A stretch of 35,145 bases of DNA. Source: Hyphomicrobiales bacterium. Lineage in GTDB: Bacteria; Pseudomonadota; Alphaproteobacteria; Rhizobiales; Beijerinckiaceae. Each line of letters begins with the position of its first letter. Within the stretch, counting starts at the first letter, position 1. Made by a program: the position numbers and the translations under genes. The notes below the pieces were generated by a model that was given only the letters and a program-made list of their open reading frames with translations, searched no databases and was not told the DNA's origin. Location: positions 1 to 35,145 of the forward strand of contig JANYIH010000136.1 of assembly GCA_025358745.1 (NCBI GenBank), given 5' to 3'. Below, piece by piece: positions 8,485 through 16,223 of this stretch.

Positions 8485-10386
8485 TCACGGCGCGGCGAGT
8501 TGCGGCGGCGTTTGCGGGCGCGGCCGCCCATGCGCCGTCTTGTGCCAATGGAACGGGCGCACGATAAGTTCGTACAGCGCGGCCCAGGTCGCCGCCGAAA
8601 CGCAGGCGTAATAGATCGGCATCAGCAGCAGCGCGCGGCCGTATTGCCGCATCCCGCGCTTTCGCATCGCCACCCACGCTGGCAGGATGAGCGCCTGCAC
8701 GCCGGTCAACGTCAGGATATAGGTATAGACGTCAGCGAGCCGCGAGACGTTCGTTTCCGCGACCGATTGTTCGATGCCGCGCCAGATCGCCTCAAGCAGA
8801 AAGATCGGCCCGAACAGGCCGGTCATCACCGTCCCGGCGATCAGCGTCAGCCCGGCCACGCCTTTGACAAATCCCATTTCGCGGAAATAGCGGATCGGCT
8901 CGCGGGTGTGGACGATCATCGTCTGCATCCATCCCTTCTGCCAGCGCGTGCGCTGTCGGAACCAGTTGCCGAACTCGTTAGGCGCTTCCTCCGCCGTCTC
9001 CGAATCGAGCGCGCCGACGCGGCCGCCGAAGCGGGCCAGGCGCAGGCCGAGGTCGGCGTCCTCGGTGACGTTCCAGGCGTCCCAGCCCCCGACCCGGCGC
9101 AGCGAGGCGGTGCGGAAATGGTTGGTGGTCCCGCCCAGCGCCACCGGCAGATCGAGCGCCGACAGGCCCGGATTGATCAGCTCGAACAGAGCCGCATATT
9201 CGACCGCGAACATGAAGCTGATCCAGCAATCGCGCCAATTGACGATCGTCAACCGGCCCTGCAACGCGTCCAGCGTCGGGCTTTCCGCGAAACGCGCGGC
9301 GGCGCGGCGCAGTTGATCGGGCGCCGGCTCGTCCTCGGCGTCGTAGACGCACAGGAGATCGCCGCGCGCGACGTCGAGCGCGACATTGAGCGCGCGCGGC
9401 TTGGTGCGCGGCTGGCCGGGCGGCGCGATGATGACGTCGTAGCGCGGCGGCAGGCGCTCGGCGATGATGGCGCGCAGCGTCTCGTCGTCGCCGGCCTCGA
9501 TCACGAGTTTGATGTCGAGCTTCGCTTTGGGATAGTCGAGCGCGTTGAGCGCAGCGACCAGTTTCGGGATCACCGCGCCTTCGCGATACATCGCGACCAT
9601 CACGGTGTAGGCGGGCAGATCGGCGTCCGAGAGCGGGGGAGACGGCCGCGAGGCGTCGGAGGCGATCGCCGCGGCGATGCGCAGGAAGATCGTCGCCGAG
9701 AACAACAGCCACAGCAGGATCGACAGCGTCGCCCGCTCCGCCCAGGGCGCGACGAAGGCAAGGCCGATCAGGCCAAGGCCGAAGGCGCCGACGAGAATCG
9801 TCTGCGCCGGCCGCATTTCGCCGCGCGCGCACAGCGCAGGATCGAGCCGGTCGAGCCGCATCGCGGCCTGGGTCGCGATTTCCGTGGCCCGTTCGACCCG
9901 CACCAGCGCGCCCAGACGCCGGGGCGAGGTGAGCGCCAGGCCGGTGACGACGCGGCCCTGCTCGGACGCCTCCAGCAGCATCCGCAGCGCTTCGCCGCGC
10001 GGCGCGGCGATGACGCGATACGGCGCGCCCAAAGGCGCTAGATAAACCACCCCCGCATTGACCGCGCGGGCCGGCGAAGCGGTAGTGTCGAGCGTGGCGC
10101 GGCCGACATGGAACGGCGCGCCGACCCGGTCGGCGAGCGCGCGATAGAAGAACTCCTCCTGCGCCAGGCCCTCGCCCAGCAGCGCGAGATCGGCGGAAAC
10201 GCCAATTTCGCGGGCGATGCGTCCCGCCTCGATCAGCGTCGACATCGGGGCGCCGTAGGCGGCGAGAAAAGCGATCTCGCGCGGCGGGACCGCCCGCGCC
10301 GCCGTCACAAACGCATCTCTTTGCGAGACTTCCACCGCCATGCGCCGCCCCGGACGCATCTTTACGTAAGTTTGGGCCTTTGTCAT
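8485..10386 (-). CDS. GT2 family processive-type glycosyltransferase
   Basis: A membrane glycosyltransferase of up to 633 aa. The GT-A core has YTVMVAMYREGAVIPKLVAA, a DxD-like YDAEDEP, NVTEDADLG and QRTRW, the D,D,D,QxxRW pattern of cellulose/hyaluronan synthase-like enzymes that extend a polysaccharide and push it through the membrane. Two hydrophobic stretches precede the core and about three to four follow it. The N-terminal ~150 residues (IGVSADLALLGEGLAQEEFF, then YRALADRVGAPF) resemble the GspE/MshE N domain, which binds c-di-GMP in some proteins; this is an inference from pattern only. Start is uncertain: ATG 10386, 10359 and 10341 are all in frame and none has a strong ribosome site. 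Monocistronic, ending in a terminator. Sugar and product unknown. Confidence 0.88.
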   Translation of the reverse strand: MTKAQTYVKMRPGRRMAVEVSQRDAFVTAARAVPPREIAFLAAYGAPMSTLIEAGRIAREIGVSADLALLGEGLAQEEFFYRALADRVGAPFHVGRATLDTTASPARAVNAGVVYLAPLGAPYRVIAAPRGEALRMLLEASEQGRVVTGLALTSPRRLGALVRVERATEIATQAAMRLDRLDPALCARGEMRPAQTILVGAFGLGLIGLAFVAPWAERATLSILLWLLFSATIFLRIAAAIASDASRPSPPLSDADLPAYTVMVAMYREGAVIPKLVAALNALDYPKAKLDIKLVIEAGDDETLRAIIAERLPPRYDVIIAPPGQPRTKPRALNVALDVARGDLLCVYDAEDEPAPDQLRRAAARFAESPTLDALQGRLTIVNWRDCWISFMFAVEYAALFELINPGLSALDLPVALGGTTNHFRTASLRRVGGWDAWNVTEDADLGLRLARFGGRVGALDSETAEEAPNEFGNWFRQRTRWQKGWMQTMIVHTREPIRYFREMGFVKGVAGLTLIAGTVMTGLFGPIFLLEAIWRGIEQSVAETNVSRLADVYTYILTLTGVQALILPAWVAMRKRGMRQYGRALLLMPIYYACVSAATWAALYELIVRPFHWHKTAHGRPRPQTPPQLAAP

Positions 10387-10421
10387 TAACACTTGCGTAA
10401 GACTTGTGTTGAGAACGCAAG
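10361..10421. promoter_or_regulatory. Cluster of dyads at the GT2 5' end
   Basis: TTTACGTAAG at 10361-10370 and CTTGCGTAAG at 10392-10401 are both near-perfect palindromes whose centres are 31 bp apart, about three helical turns. CGCAAG at 10416-10421 also pairs with CTTGCG at 10392-10397. Such phased dyads are typical of cooperative repressor or activator sites. If the true GT2 start is 10359 or 10341, all lie upstream of the coding region. Confidence 0.4.
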
Positions 10422-10463
10422 AATTTTCCTGGCGCGGCGGATCCGTTTCTTTGCGGCTACGAT

Positions 10464-10475
10464 GTGTTGCAACAC
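10464..10475. promoter_or_regulatory. 12-bp perfect palindrome GTGTTGCAACAC
   Basis: A perfect 12-bp dyad in the 142-bp gap between the PLP-enzyme gene and the GT2 gene, both on the minus strand. It could be a regulator site for the GT2 promoter or part of a weak transcript-end structure; no T-run follows on either strand. The rest of the gap shows nothing coding. Confidence 0.35.
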
Positions 10476-10528
10476 GGCGGGTTTGCGGGGGGAAGCCAAC
10501 GGCCGCGCCGCAAAACGGGTTGCGCTTC

Positions 10529-11449
10529 CTAGCTCGCCAGCGCGGCCGGGTCGGCGTTGGCGCCGCAAAGCAGCACGCCGACCCGCTCGCCCGCGCGCGC
10601 TGCATAGGCGCCGCTCGCCAGCGCGCCAAAGGCCGCCGCGCCGCCGGGTTCGGCGAGGATGTTGAAATCGCGCCACAGCGCCTTTTGAGCGGCGCGGATC
10701 GCCTCGTCGCTCACCAGCGCGACATGGTCCACGAATTCGCGAAGAATCGCGAAATTCAGCGCCCCGACGCGACGCGCGCCCAGCGAATCGGCGGCGATTG
10801 ACTGCACCGCCACATCGACCGGCTCTCCGGCCGCGAGCGCCGCATGCAGCGCCCGCGATCCCTCGGGCTCGACCCCGACCACTTTCACGCGGCCCGCAAA
10901 CCACGCGGCGATCCCGGAGACGAGCCCGCCGCCGCCGACCGCGACGAGGACCGTGTCGAGCTTTGGCGCCCCCAAGGCTTCGAGATCGCGCTCCCATTCC
11001 AGCCCGACCGTGCCCTGTCCCGCAATGGTCGCCTCGGAATCGTAGGCGTGCAGGCCCAGCGCGCCGGTCGCCGCGATATACGCCTCGCACAACGCGAGCG
11101 CGTCGACATAGGTCTGGCCCCCGATATGCAGGTCGGCCCCATAAGCGCGGATTTTCTCGATCTTCACCGGCGCCGCGATCTCCGGCACGAAAATGCGCGC
11201 CGGCACGCCCAGCCGGCGCGCGGCATAGGCGACCGCCGCGCCGTGATTGCCGCCCGAAGCGGCGGCGACGCCGACGGCCGGGAGCGCCCGCGTCAGGAGA
11301 TTGTTGAACGCGCCGCGCGGCTTGAACGAGCCGGTATGTTGCAGGAACTCCAGTTTCAGCGAGACCCCCGCGCTTTCTATCAGTGGTGTGCGGCGCACAT
11401 GGGGGGCGATGCGCGCCTGCGCTGCTTCGATCTCGTCGCGTCCCGTCAT
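10529..11449 (-). CDS. PLP-dependent threonine/serine dehydratase-like enzyme
   Basis: A 306-aa fold-type II PLP enzyme of the serine/threonine dehydratase and racemase group. The PLP lysine is Lys43 in GSFKPRGA, the phosphate-binding or substrate loop is ASGGNHG (residues 64-70), and the glycine-rich phosphate loop is VGGGGLVSG. No regulatory ACT domain is present, so it is the short catabolic or racemase-like form rather than biosynthetic IlvA. Likely reactions are deamination of Ser/Thr to a keto acid or racemisation; sequence alone does not decide. Its ATG lies in a 4-base ATGA overlap with the transglutaminase stop, making it the last gene of the four-gene operon. That context suggests it supplies or removes an amino acid for a peptide-ligase pathway, which is inference. 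Confidence 0.88.
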   Translation of the reverse strand: MTGRDEIEAAQARIAPHVRRTPLIESAGVSLKLEFLQHTGSFKPRGAFNNLLTRALPAVGVAAASGGNHGAAVAYAARRLGVPARIFVPEIAAPVKIEKIRAYGADLHIGGQTYVDALALCEAYIAATGALGLHAYDSEATIAGQGTVGLEWERDLEALGAPKLDTVLVAVGGGGLVSGIAAWFAGRVKVVGVEPEGSRALHAALAAGEPVDVAVQSIAADSLGARRVGALNFAILREFVDHVALVSDEAIRAAQKALWRDFNILAEPGGAAAFGALASGAYAARAGERVGVLLCGANADPAALAS

Positions 11450-12333
11450 GTCTTGCCCACCACCGGAATGACGTCGACCTCGACGTCGAGTTCGTGCCCG
11501 CCGTAGGAGAGAACGACGCCTTCGACGGGGGGCACGTCGGCGTAATCGCGTCCGCGCGCGACGACGATGTGGTCGTCCCCTTCGGGGATCGCGTTGGTGG
11601 GATCGAGCCCGAGCCAGCCATAGGCGGGGCCGCACCAGACCGCGACCCATGCGTGCGAGGCGTCGGCGCCCTGAAGCCTGGCCTTGCCCGGCGGCGGGAT
11701 CGTGCGGATGTAGCCGCTGACATAGAGCGCCGGCAGCCCCAGACCGCGCAGGCCCGCGATCATCACATGCGCGAAATCCTGGCACACCCCGCGTCGCGCC
11801 TCGAACGCCTGCGCCGGCGAAGTCGTCACCTCGGTCGCCTTGGAATCGAAGGCGAAGTCCTTGTAGATGCGCTTGGTGAGTTCGACCGCCGCCTCGTAGA
11901 TCGGCCGGCGGTCCGTAAAGCTCTCGCGCGCATAGGCCGCGGCGGCCGGAAACAGCGACACCAGCCGGCTCGGGTAAAGCGCGAAGGCGGGGGAATCGGG
12001 CGCCAGCGATTGCGTGTCGACCGCTTCGGCCGCCACCGTTTCCCACGCCGGCGTCAACGCCGCCAGCGGCGGCGCGGCCCGGGCGATCTCGACGCGCGAG
12101 ATCGACTTGATCGACATTTCCCGATGCGGGGTCTCGATCCGCATCCGCGCGACCCGGTTGGCGAAGGCGTCGGAATGTTCGCCCCAATCGCGCGGCGTGG
12201 GCTGCGCCTCGACGCGAAAGGCCAGCACGAGCTGGCCCGGCTCGCTGCGCGGGCGCAGCCGCAGCACGCAATCGTTGACCACGACCGGGCCATTGTAGGT
12301 GTAGCGGGTGAGATGGACGATGTCGTAGATCAT
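11446..12333 (-). CDS. Transglutaminase-like cysteine protease/transferase
   Basis: A 295-aa protein of the bacterial transglutaminase-like family. An N-terminal beta-rich domain (MIYDIVHLTRYTYNGPV) is followed by the catalytic core with Cys184 in RRGVCQDFAHVM, His227 in DASHAWVAVW and Asp244 in LGLDPTNAI, so the full triad is present. No signal peptide; it should be cytoplasmic. Such proteins are known to sit beside circularly permuted ATP-grasp/alpha-E genes in predicted peptide-synthesis or peptide-tagging operons, where they may cleave or transfer peptides. Here the start ATG overlaps the ATP-grasp stop by 4 bases and the stop overlaps the next gene by 4 bases, so the three are tightly coupled. 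Confidence 0.9.
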   Translation of the reverse strand: MIYDIVHLTRYTYNGPVVVNDCVLRLRPRSEPGQLVLAFRVEAQPTPRDWGEHSDAFANRVARMRIETPHREMSIKSISRVEIARAAPPLAALTPAWETVAAEAVDTQSLAPDSPAFALYPSRLVSLFPAAAAYARESFTDRRPIYEAAVELTKRIYKDFAFDSKATEVTTSPAQAFEARRGVCQDFAHVMIAGLRGLGLPALYVSGYIRTIPPPGKARLQGADASHAWVAVWCGPAYGWLGLDPTNAIPEGDDHIVVARGRDYADVPPVEGVVLSYGGHELDVEVDVIPVVGKT

Positions 12334-14939
12334 CCCAGGCTCATGATCTTTTCCGCCCGCGCGGAGGCGCCGTGCAGGAAGTAGCGCCGCGCGATCGCCT
12401 CGGCGAGTTGCGTCAGCCGGTTCTCGATTCCCAGCACGCTCGCGTCCTCCAGCCGGTCGGCGACTTCGGTGTCGAGTTCGGCGCTGAGGCGGGTGGCGAG
12501 CCGCAACGGCTCCTCGGGGATGCCGTCCTGGCGCAAGACAGGCAGGGTCGCGATATGCTCTTCGATGCGCCGGGTCTGAAACGCGACCGAGCGCGGATTA
12601 TAGGGGTCGAGCAGCGCCATATCGCGCACCGGCGCCAGCGCCACGCCGATCAGCGTGCGCGAATGATAGGTGATCTGCGAATCGATGAGGTCGAGCAGCA
12701 CGTCGAGATCACTTTCGGTCGCCTTCTGATGCGCGAACTGGCGCGAGATCCGGCAGGTGTTGATGCCGCGCTCGATGCGCCGGCCGAGTTCATAGAAACG
12801 CCAGCCCGCGCCGCGATTGAAGTTTTCGTCGAACAGACCGGACAGCGCGGCGATGGTGGTGAGTTGCTCGTCGATGCAATCGAGGATCTGCGCATCCGTC
12901 AGCGCATCCTCCGGCAACGCCAGAAGGTCGGACCGCAGCCGGCCGATCAGCGCCCAGGTCTGTTGCGTCAGCCGCTCGCGGATGACGGAGGCGGCGAAAT
13001 TGGCGGCATTGGCGATCGAGAGCGCCGAACCGTAATTATCGGGTTCGCGCAACGCCGTCTCGGCCGGACGCGGCGATTTCTCCTTGGCGTCGATCGCGCC
13101 CCAGGCGACCAGCAGGCCTTTCAGCGCCTCGGCGGCCTCCTTCGCCCCGGTGACAGGCGCCTCCGGATCGAGCGCGCGCGAACTCAGCGCCCGCACCAGC
13201 CGCAGCGTCGCCTCGCAGCGTTCGAGATAGCGTCCAAACCAGAACAGATTGTCGGCCGCCCGGCTTGGCAGATTGCCCAGCAGGCGGGCGATATGCGTGC
13301 GCTCCGGGTTGGGCAGCAGCGAGGAGGTGACGACCGGCTTGTCGGCCAGCACCCAGACGTCGGCCGATTCGACGCCCTGCCCCATCGACACCGCGCGCGC
13401 GTCCGGCTTGTCGGAAACGCGCGCGAAGCCGCCCGGCATCACCTTCCAGCCCTCGGGCGTCGCCGCGACATAGACCCGCAGCACGAACGGGCGCGGCACC
13501 AGCATGCCGTCCTCCCAGCGCGGCATGGTGGAAAGCCGCACCACCTCCTGGCCGACATAATCGAGCCCGCGCGCCGCAATGGCGGCCTTGAGCGTCGCGC
13601 GCTCCGCCTCGCCCAGCTCCGAGCCGACGGCGACGCGACGCTTCTCAAGCCCGCGCGCGCTGTCGCCGAAGGCGCTGGCGATGGCGATATTGTCGAATTT
13701 GTCCAGCACGCGCGCCCGGGCGCCGGGCTGGCCGCACCACCAAGTCGCGATATTGGGCATCTCCAGTTCGCGTCCGATCAGCCGCTTGGCCAGACGCGGC
13801 AGAAAGGCGAGCATCGCCCGCGATTCGATGAATCCGGCGCCCGGCGCGTTCTCCACCTCGACGCCGCCGGCGCGCATCGCGTCGAGCAGCCCCGGCACGC
13901 CGAGTTTCGAGGCCGAATTCAGTTCGATCGGGTCGATCCACTCGCTATCGACCTGCCGCCACAGCACGTCGGCGCGCTTCAGCCCGGCGATGGTGCGCAA
14001 ATAGACGCGCCGCCCCTCGCCGACGACGAGATCGCTGCCCTCCACCAAGAGGAAGCCGAGATAGCGGGCGAGATAGGCGTGCTCGAAGTAGGTCTCGCTG
14101 TAGGGGCCGGGGGTCAGGATGCAGATGCGCGGCTCGCTGCGTTCGCCGCCCGACTTCATGCCCGCGCGCAGATCGCGGAAAAACGGCGCGACCCGCTCGA
14201 CGTTCATCTGGCTGTAGAGGTCGGGGAAGGCCTGCGATACGACGAGCCGGTTCTCCAGCGCATAGCCCGAACCGGAGGGCGCCTGGGCGCGGTCGCCCAG
14301 CACCCACCAGTCGCCGTCGGGGCCACGGCCGATGTCGGCGGCGTAGACCCGGAGCCAGCGCCCGCCCGGCGGCTTCACGCCGCGCATGGCGGCGACGAAA
14401 TCGGCGGTGCCGGTGAGGGCAGCGGCCGGCAGCGCCCCCTCGGCGATCAATTTTCCCTCGCCGTAGACGTCCGCCAGCACCTTTTCGATCAATTCGGCGC
14501 GCTGAATCACGCCCTGCTCGATCTTTCGCCATTCGGCGGCGGGAATCAGCAGCGGCAGGCGGCTCAGCGGCCACACCCGCTCGGCGGTTTCGCCGCGCAC
14601 CCGGTAGGACATGCCGCGATTGCGCACGCGGCGGTCGGCGGCGGCGAAGCGCTCGGCCACGGCGGCGGGATCCGCCGCCAGTTGCGTCAGCAGCCGCGTC
14701 CAATGCGCCCGACGCGTCCCGTCGGGGCCGATGAACTCGTCGGGAATGCCGGGAAGCGGAGCGTAGCCCGCCGTCCATTGCGCGACTTGAGCCTCAGCCT
14801 TGGCCGATGCGGAACTAGTACGGACGGTAACGGGCAAAGCGGACTCGCGGGATGCAGGCGGCGCACTATGGGGCGAAGTTTCCCCGCGCGCCAGACCGGC
14901 TTGGCGCCCTTCCCGTCCGATAGGGACAGGAAGGGCCAA
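12330..14939 (-). CDS. Circularly permuted ATP-grasp / alpha-E fusion protein
   Basis: An 869-aa fusion. Residues ~50-540 form a circularly permuted type 2 ATP-grasp ligase domain (from YAPLPGIPDEFIGPDGTRRA through NRGMSYRV to ICILTPGPYSETYFEHAYLA and YVAATPEGWKVMPGGFARVS). Residues ~550-860 form an alpha-E helical domain beginning PSRAADNLFWFGRYLERCEA. ATP-grasp proteins of this class are predicted peptide or amide ligases acting with alpha-E and transglutaminase partners; the substrate is unknown. The two modules are separate genes in many bacteria and fused here. The start is uncertain: TTG 14939 gives the longest form clear of the upstream gene; TTG 14837 would give 835 aa and loses only a Ser/Ala-rich stretch. 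Neither has a strong ribosome site. Confidence 0.88.
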   Translation of the reverse strand: MALPVPIGREGRQAGLARGETSPHSAPPASRESALPVTVRTSSASAKAEAQVAQWTAGYAPLPGIPDEFIGPDGTRRAHWTRLLTQLAADPAAVAERFAAADRRVRNRGMSYRVRGETAERVWPLSRLPLLIPAAEWRKIEQGVIQRAELIEKVLADVYGEGKLIAEGALPAAALTGTADFVAAMRGVKPPGGRWLRVYAADIGRGPDGDWWVLGDRAQAPSGSGYALENRLVVSQAFPDLYSQMNVERVAPFFRDLRAGMKSGGERSEPRICILTPGPYSETYFEHAYLARYLGFLLVEGSDLVVGEGRRVYLRTIAGLKRADVLWRQVDSEWIDPIELNSASKLGVPGLLDAMRAGGVEVENAPGAGFIESRAMLAFLPRLAKRLIGRELEMPNIATWWCGQPGARARVLDKFDNIAIASAFGDSARGLEKRRVAVGSELGEAERATLKAAIAARGLDYVGQEVVRLSTMPRWEDGMLVPRPFVLRVYVAATPEGWKVMPGGFARVSDKPDARAVSMGQGVESADVWVLADKPVVTSSLLPNPERTHIARLLGNLPSRAADNLFWFGRYLERCEATLRLVRALSSRALDPEAPVTGAKEAAEALKGLLVAWGAIDAKEKSPRPAETALREPDNYGSALSIANAANFAASVIRERLTQQTWALIGRLRSDLLALPEDALTDAQILDCIDEQLTTIAALSGLFDENFNRGAGWRFYELGRRIERGINTCRISRQFAHQKATESDLDVLLDLIDSQITYHSRTLIGVALAPVRDMALLDPYNPRSVAFQTRRIEEHIATLPVLRQDGIPEEPLRLATRLSAELDTEVADRLEDASVLGIENRLTQLAEAIARRYFLHGASARAEKIMSLG

Positions 14940-14950
14940 TTTTCGCGCAT

Positions 14951-16111
14951 TCAGCCTTCGCGCGGCAGCGGCAGCTTGTGACCCGTCCGCGCCTCGAAAT
15001 CGTGTTCGGAATCGACCAGGCGCATTCCGCGATCCACCTCGCTCGCCGCTGAATGGTGCGGAGCGAAATAACGTTCGGGCATTTCGGCGATCACCACGTC
15101 CGGCCGCTCGCTCTCGATCAGGTCGAAGCAGGCATGGACGCTCGCAACCGCGGCGATGCGCGAGAAGTGCCGCATCAGATAAGGGAAAAGCAGGGTCGAG
15201 TTCGAGGTGCGGAACATGACGAGCCGCCGCGGCGGGGCCGCCTCGCACTCGATCACGTCGACCTGATTCGCCTTGTAGCTCGCGCCGTGGACGATGGCGC
15301 GGTGTTTGACCGGCGGCGCCACGAGCTGATCGACCCGCCGCGGCGGTGCGCCGACCGCGCGCGCGAGGTCGCCCGCCAGCAGGAAGTTGCGCGACAGCAA
15401 CTGATCCTCGCGCAGGATTTCGGCCGGACCGATCGCGGTTAGCGTGGCCATCAGCGCGCGATAGCAAAGGAAACAACCATAGCCGGTGCAATGCACGTCA
15501 TGGGGATGCGCCGTCTCGGCTTTCGCCCGGCCGGCGATCATCGCCTCAAGCGGATAGACGATCGTCGCGCGCAAACTTTCGCCGGCGCGCGCCAGAATTT
15601 GCGCTATCGGCCGCTGCGGCGACAGTTTCGGGGCGCCGGGGATGGCGTCGGGATAGATCGCGTGACTTTCCGGCATCACCAGATGCCGATAGATAATGCC
15701 GCGCTGCTCGCAATAGGCGACGCGCCGTTCGAGCGCCGTCAACCATCCCTCCAGGCTGCGCTCGCCGAAGCCCCGGCCCTCGAACAATTGTTCGCAGACG
15801 GAATCCCCGAAGCCGAACAGCCGATCGCCGAGGCCCTGGAACACCGTGCCGGAGGCGACGCCGCCGGGAGCGAGCCATTGCCGACGCCCCCGCAGCGCCC
15901 ACGGCATCGGGCTCCACTCGAATTGCGCGGGATCGCCGCCGACGATCAGATCGCCGGGCGCAAGCACCCGGATCGCTTCGCTCCCCCGCGCCCGCGCCAG
16001 CACCAGCGCGTGATGGAACGCGGTCTCGGGGCCGCGCTCGCCAAGACGCGGTCGCCCCCAGGGGGTCCATTCCGGCGCCCCCCGCAATGCGTTCGCCGCC
16101 GCCTCGGCCAA
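14951..16111 (-). CDS. AlgX/AlgJ-like SGNH hydrolase-fold protein
   Basis: A 386-aa protein matching the AlgX/AlgJ SGNH-like pattern of alginate O-acetyltransferases. GWLTALERRVAYCEQRGIIY, then LVMPESHAIYP (His150), DVHCTGYGCFLCYRALMATL with the Asp205-x-His207 pair, and VMFRTSNSTLLFPYL with the probable nucleophile Ser303. The usual FRDSF is FRTSNS here, so the residue before Ser has changed. FSRIAAVA and ERPDVVIAEMPERYF complete the family pattern. Unlike AlgX/AlgJ there is no signal peptide or membrane anchor, so it is probably cytoplasmic. Start TTG 16111 has GGGAG 8 bases upstream. It is the first gene of the ATP-grasp operon; such a pairing suggests acylation or deacylation of a small molecule or peptide, which is inference. 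Confidence 0.75.
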   Translation of the reverse strand: MAEAAANALRGAPEWTPWGRPRLGERGPETAFHHALVLARARGSEAIRVLAPGDLIVGGDPAQFEWSPMPWALRGRRQWLAPGGVASGTVFQGLGDRLFGFGDSVCEQLFEGRGFGERSLEGWLTALERRVAYCEQRGIIYRHLVMPESHAIYPDAIPGAPKLSPQRPIAQILARAGESLRATIVYPLEAMIAGRAKAETAHPHDVHCTGYGCFLCYRALMATLTAIGPAEILREDQLLSRNFLLAGDLARAVGAPPRRVDQLVAPPVKHRAIVHGASYKANQVDVIECEAAPPRRLVMFRTSNSTLLFPYLMRHFSRIAAVASVHACFDLIESERPDVVIAEMPERYFAPHHSAASEVDRGMRLVDSEHDFEARTGHKLPLPREG

Positions 16112-16223
16112 AAAAAGCTCTCCCGCTGAGCGCCCTCCCGCGATTTAGCCCGCCCGGCGTTGCCGCGCCAGAGCCGCCTTGGCGGCAGGTCCGCGTCAGT
16201 CTAAAGCGCCCAGCGAGAGGAGC
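16112..16223. promoter_or_regulatory. Divergent promoter region with GCCGCC dyad
   Basis: This 112-bp gap separates the start of the AlgX-like operon from the divergent WcbI-like gene, so both promoters lie here. GCCGCC at 16173-16178 and GGCGGC at 16181-16186 form a perfect dyad with a TT centre, a possible shared operator. No confident -35/-10 pair is seen. Confidence 0.4.

Noticed and set aside
12372-14981. 869-codon plus-strand open frame opposite the ATP-grasp gene
   Set aside because: Antisense artefact of high GC; no recognisable motifs, while the minus strand carries a full ATP-grasp/alpha-E protein.
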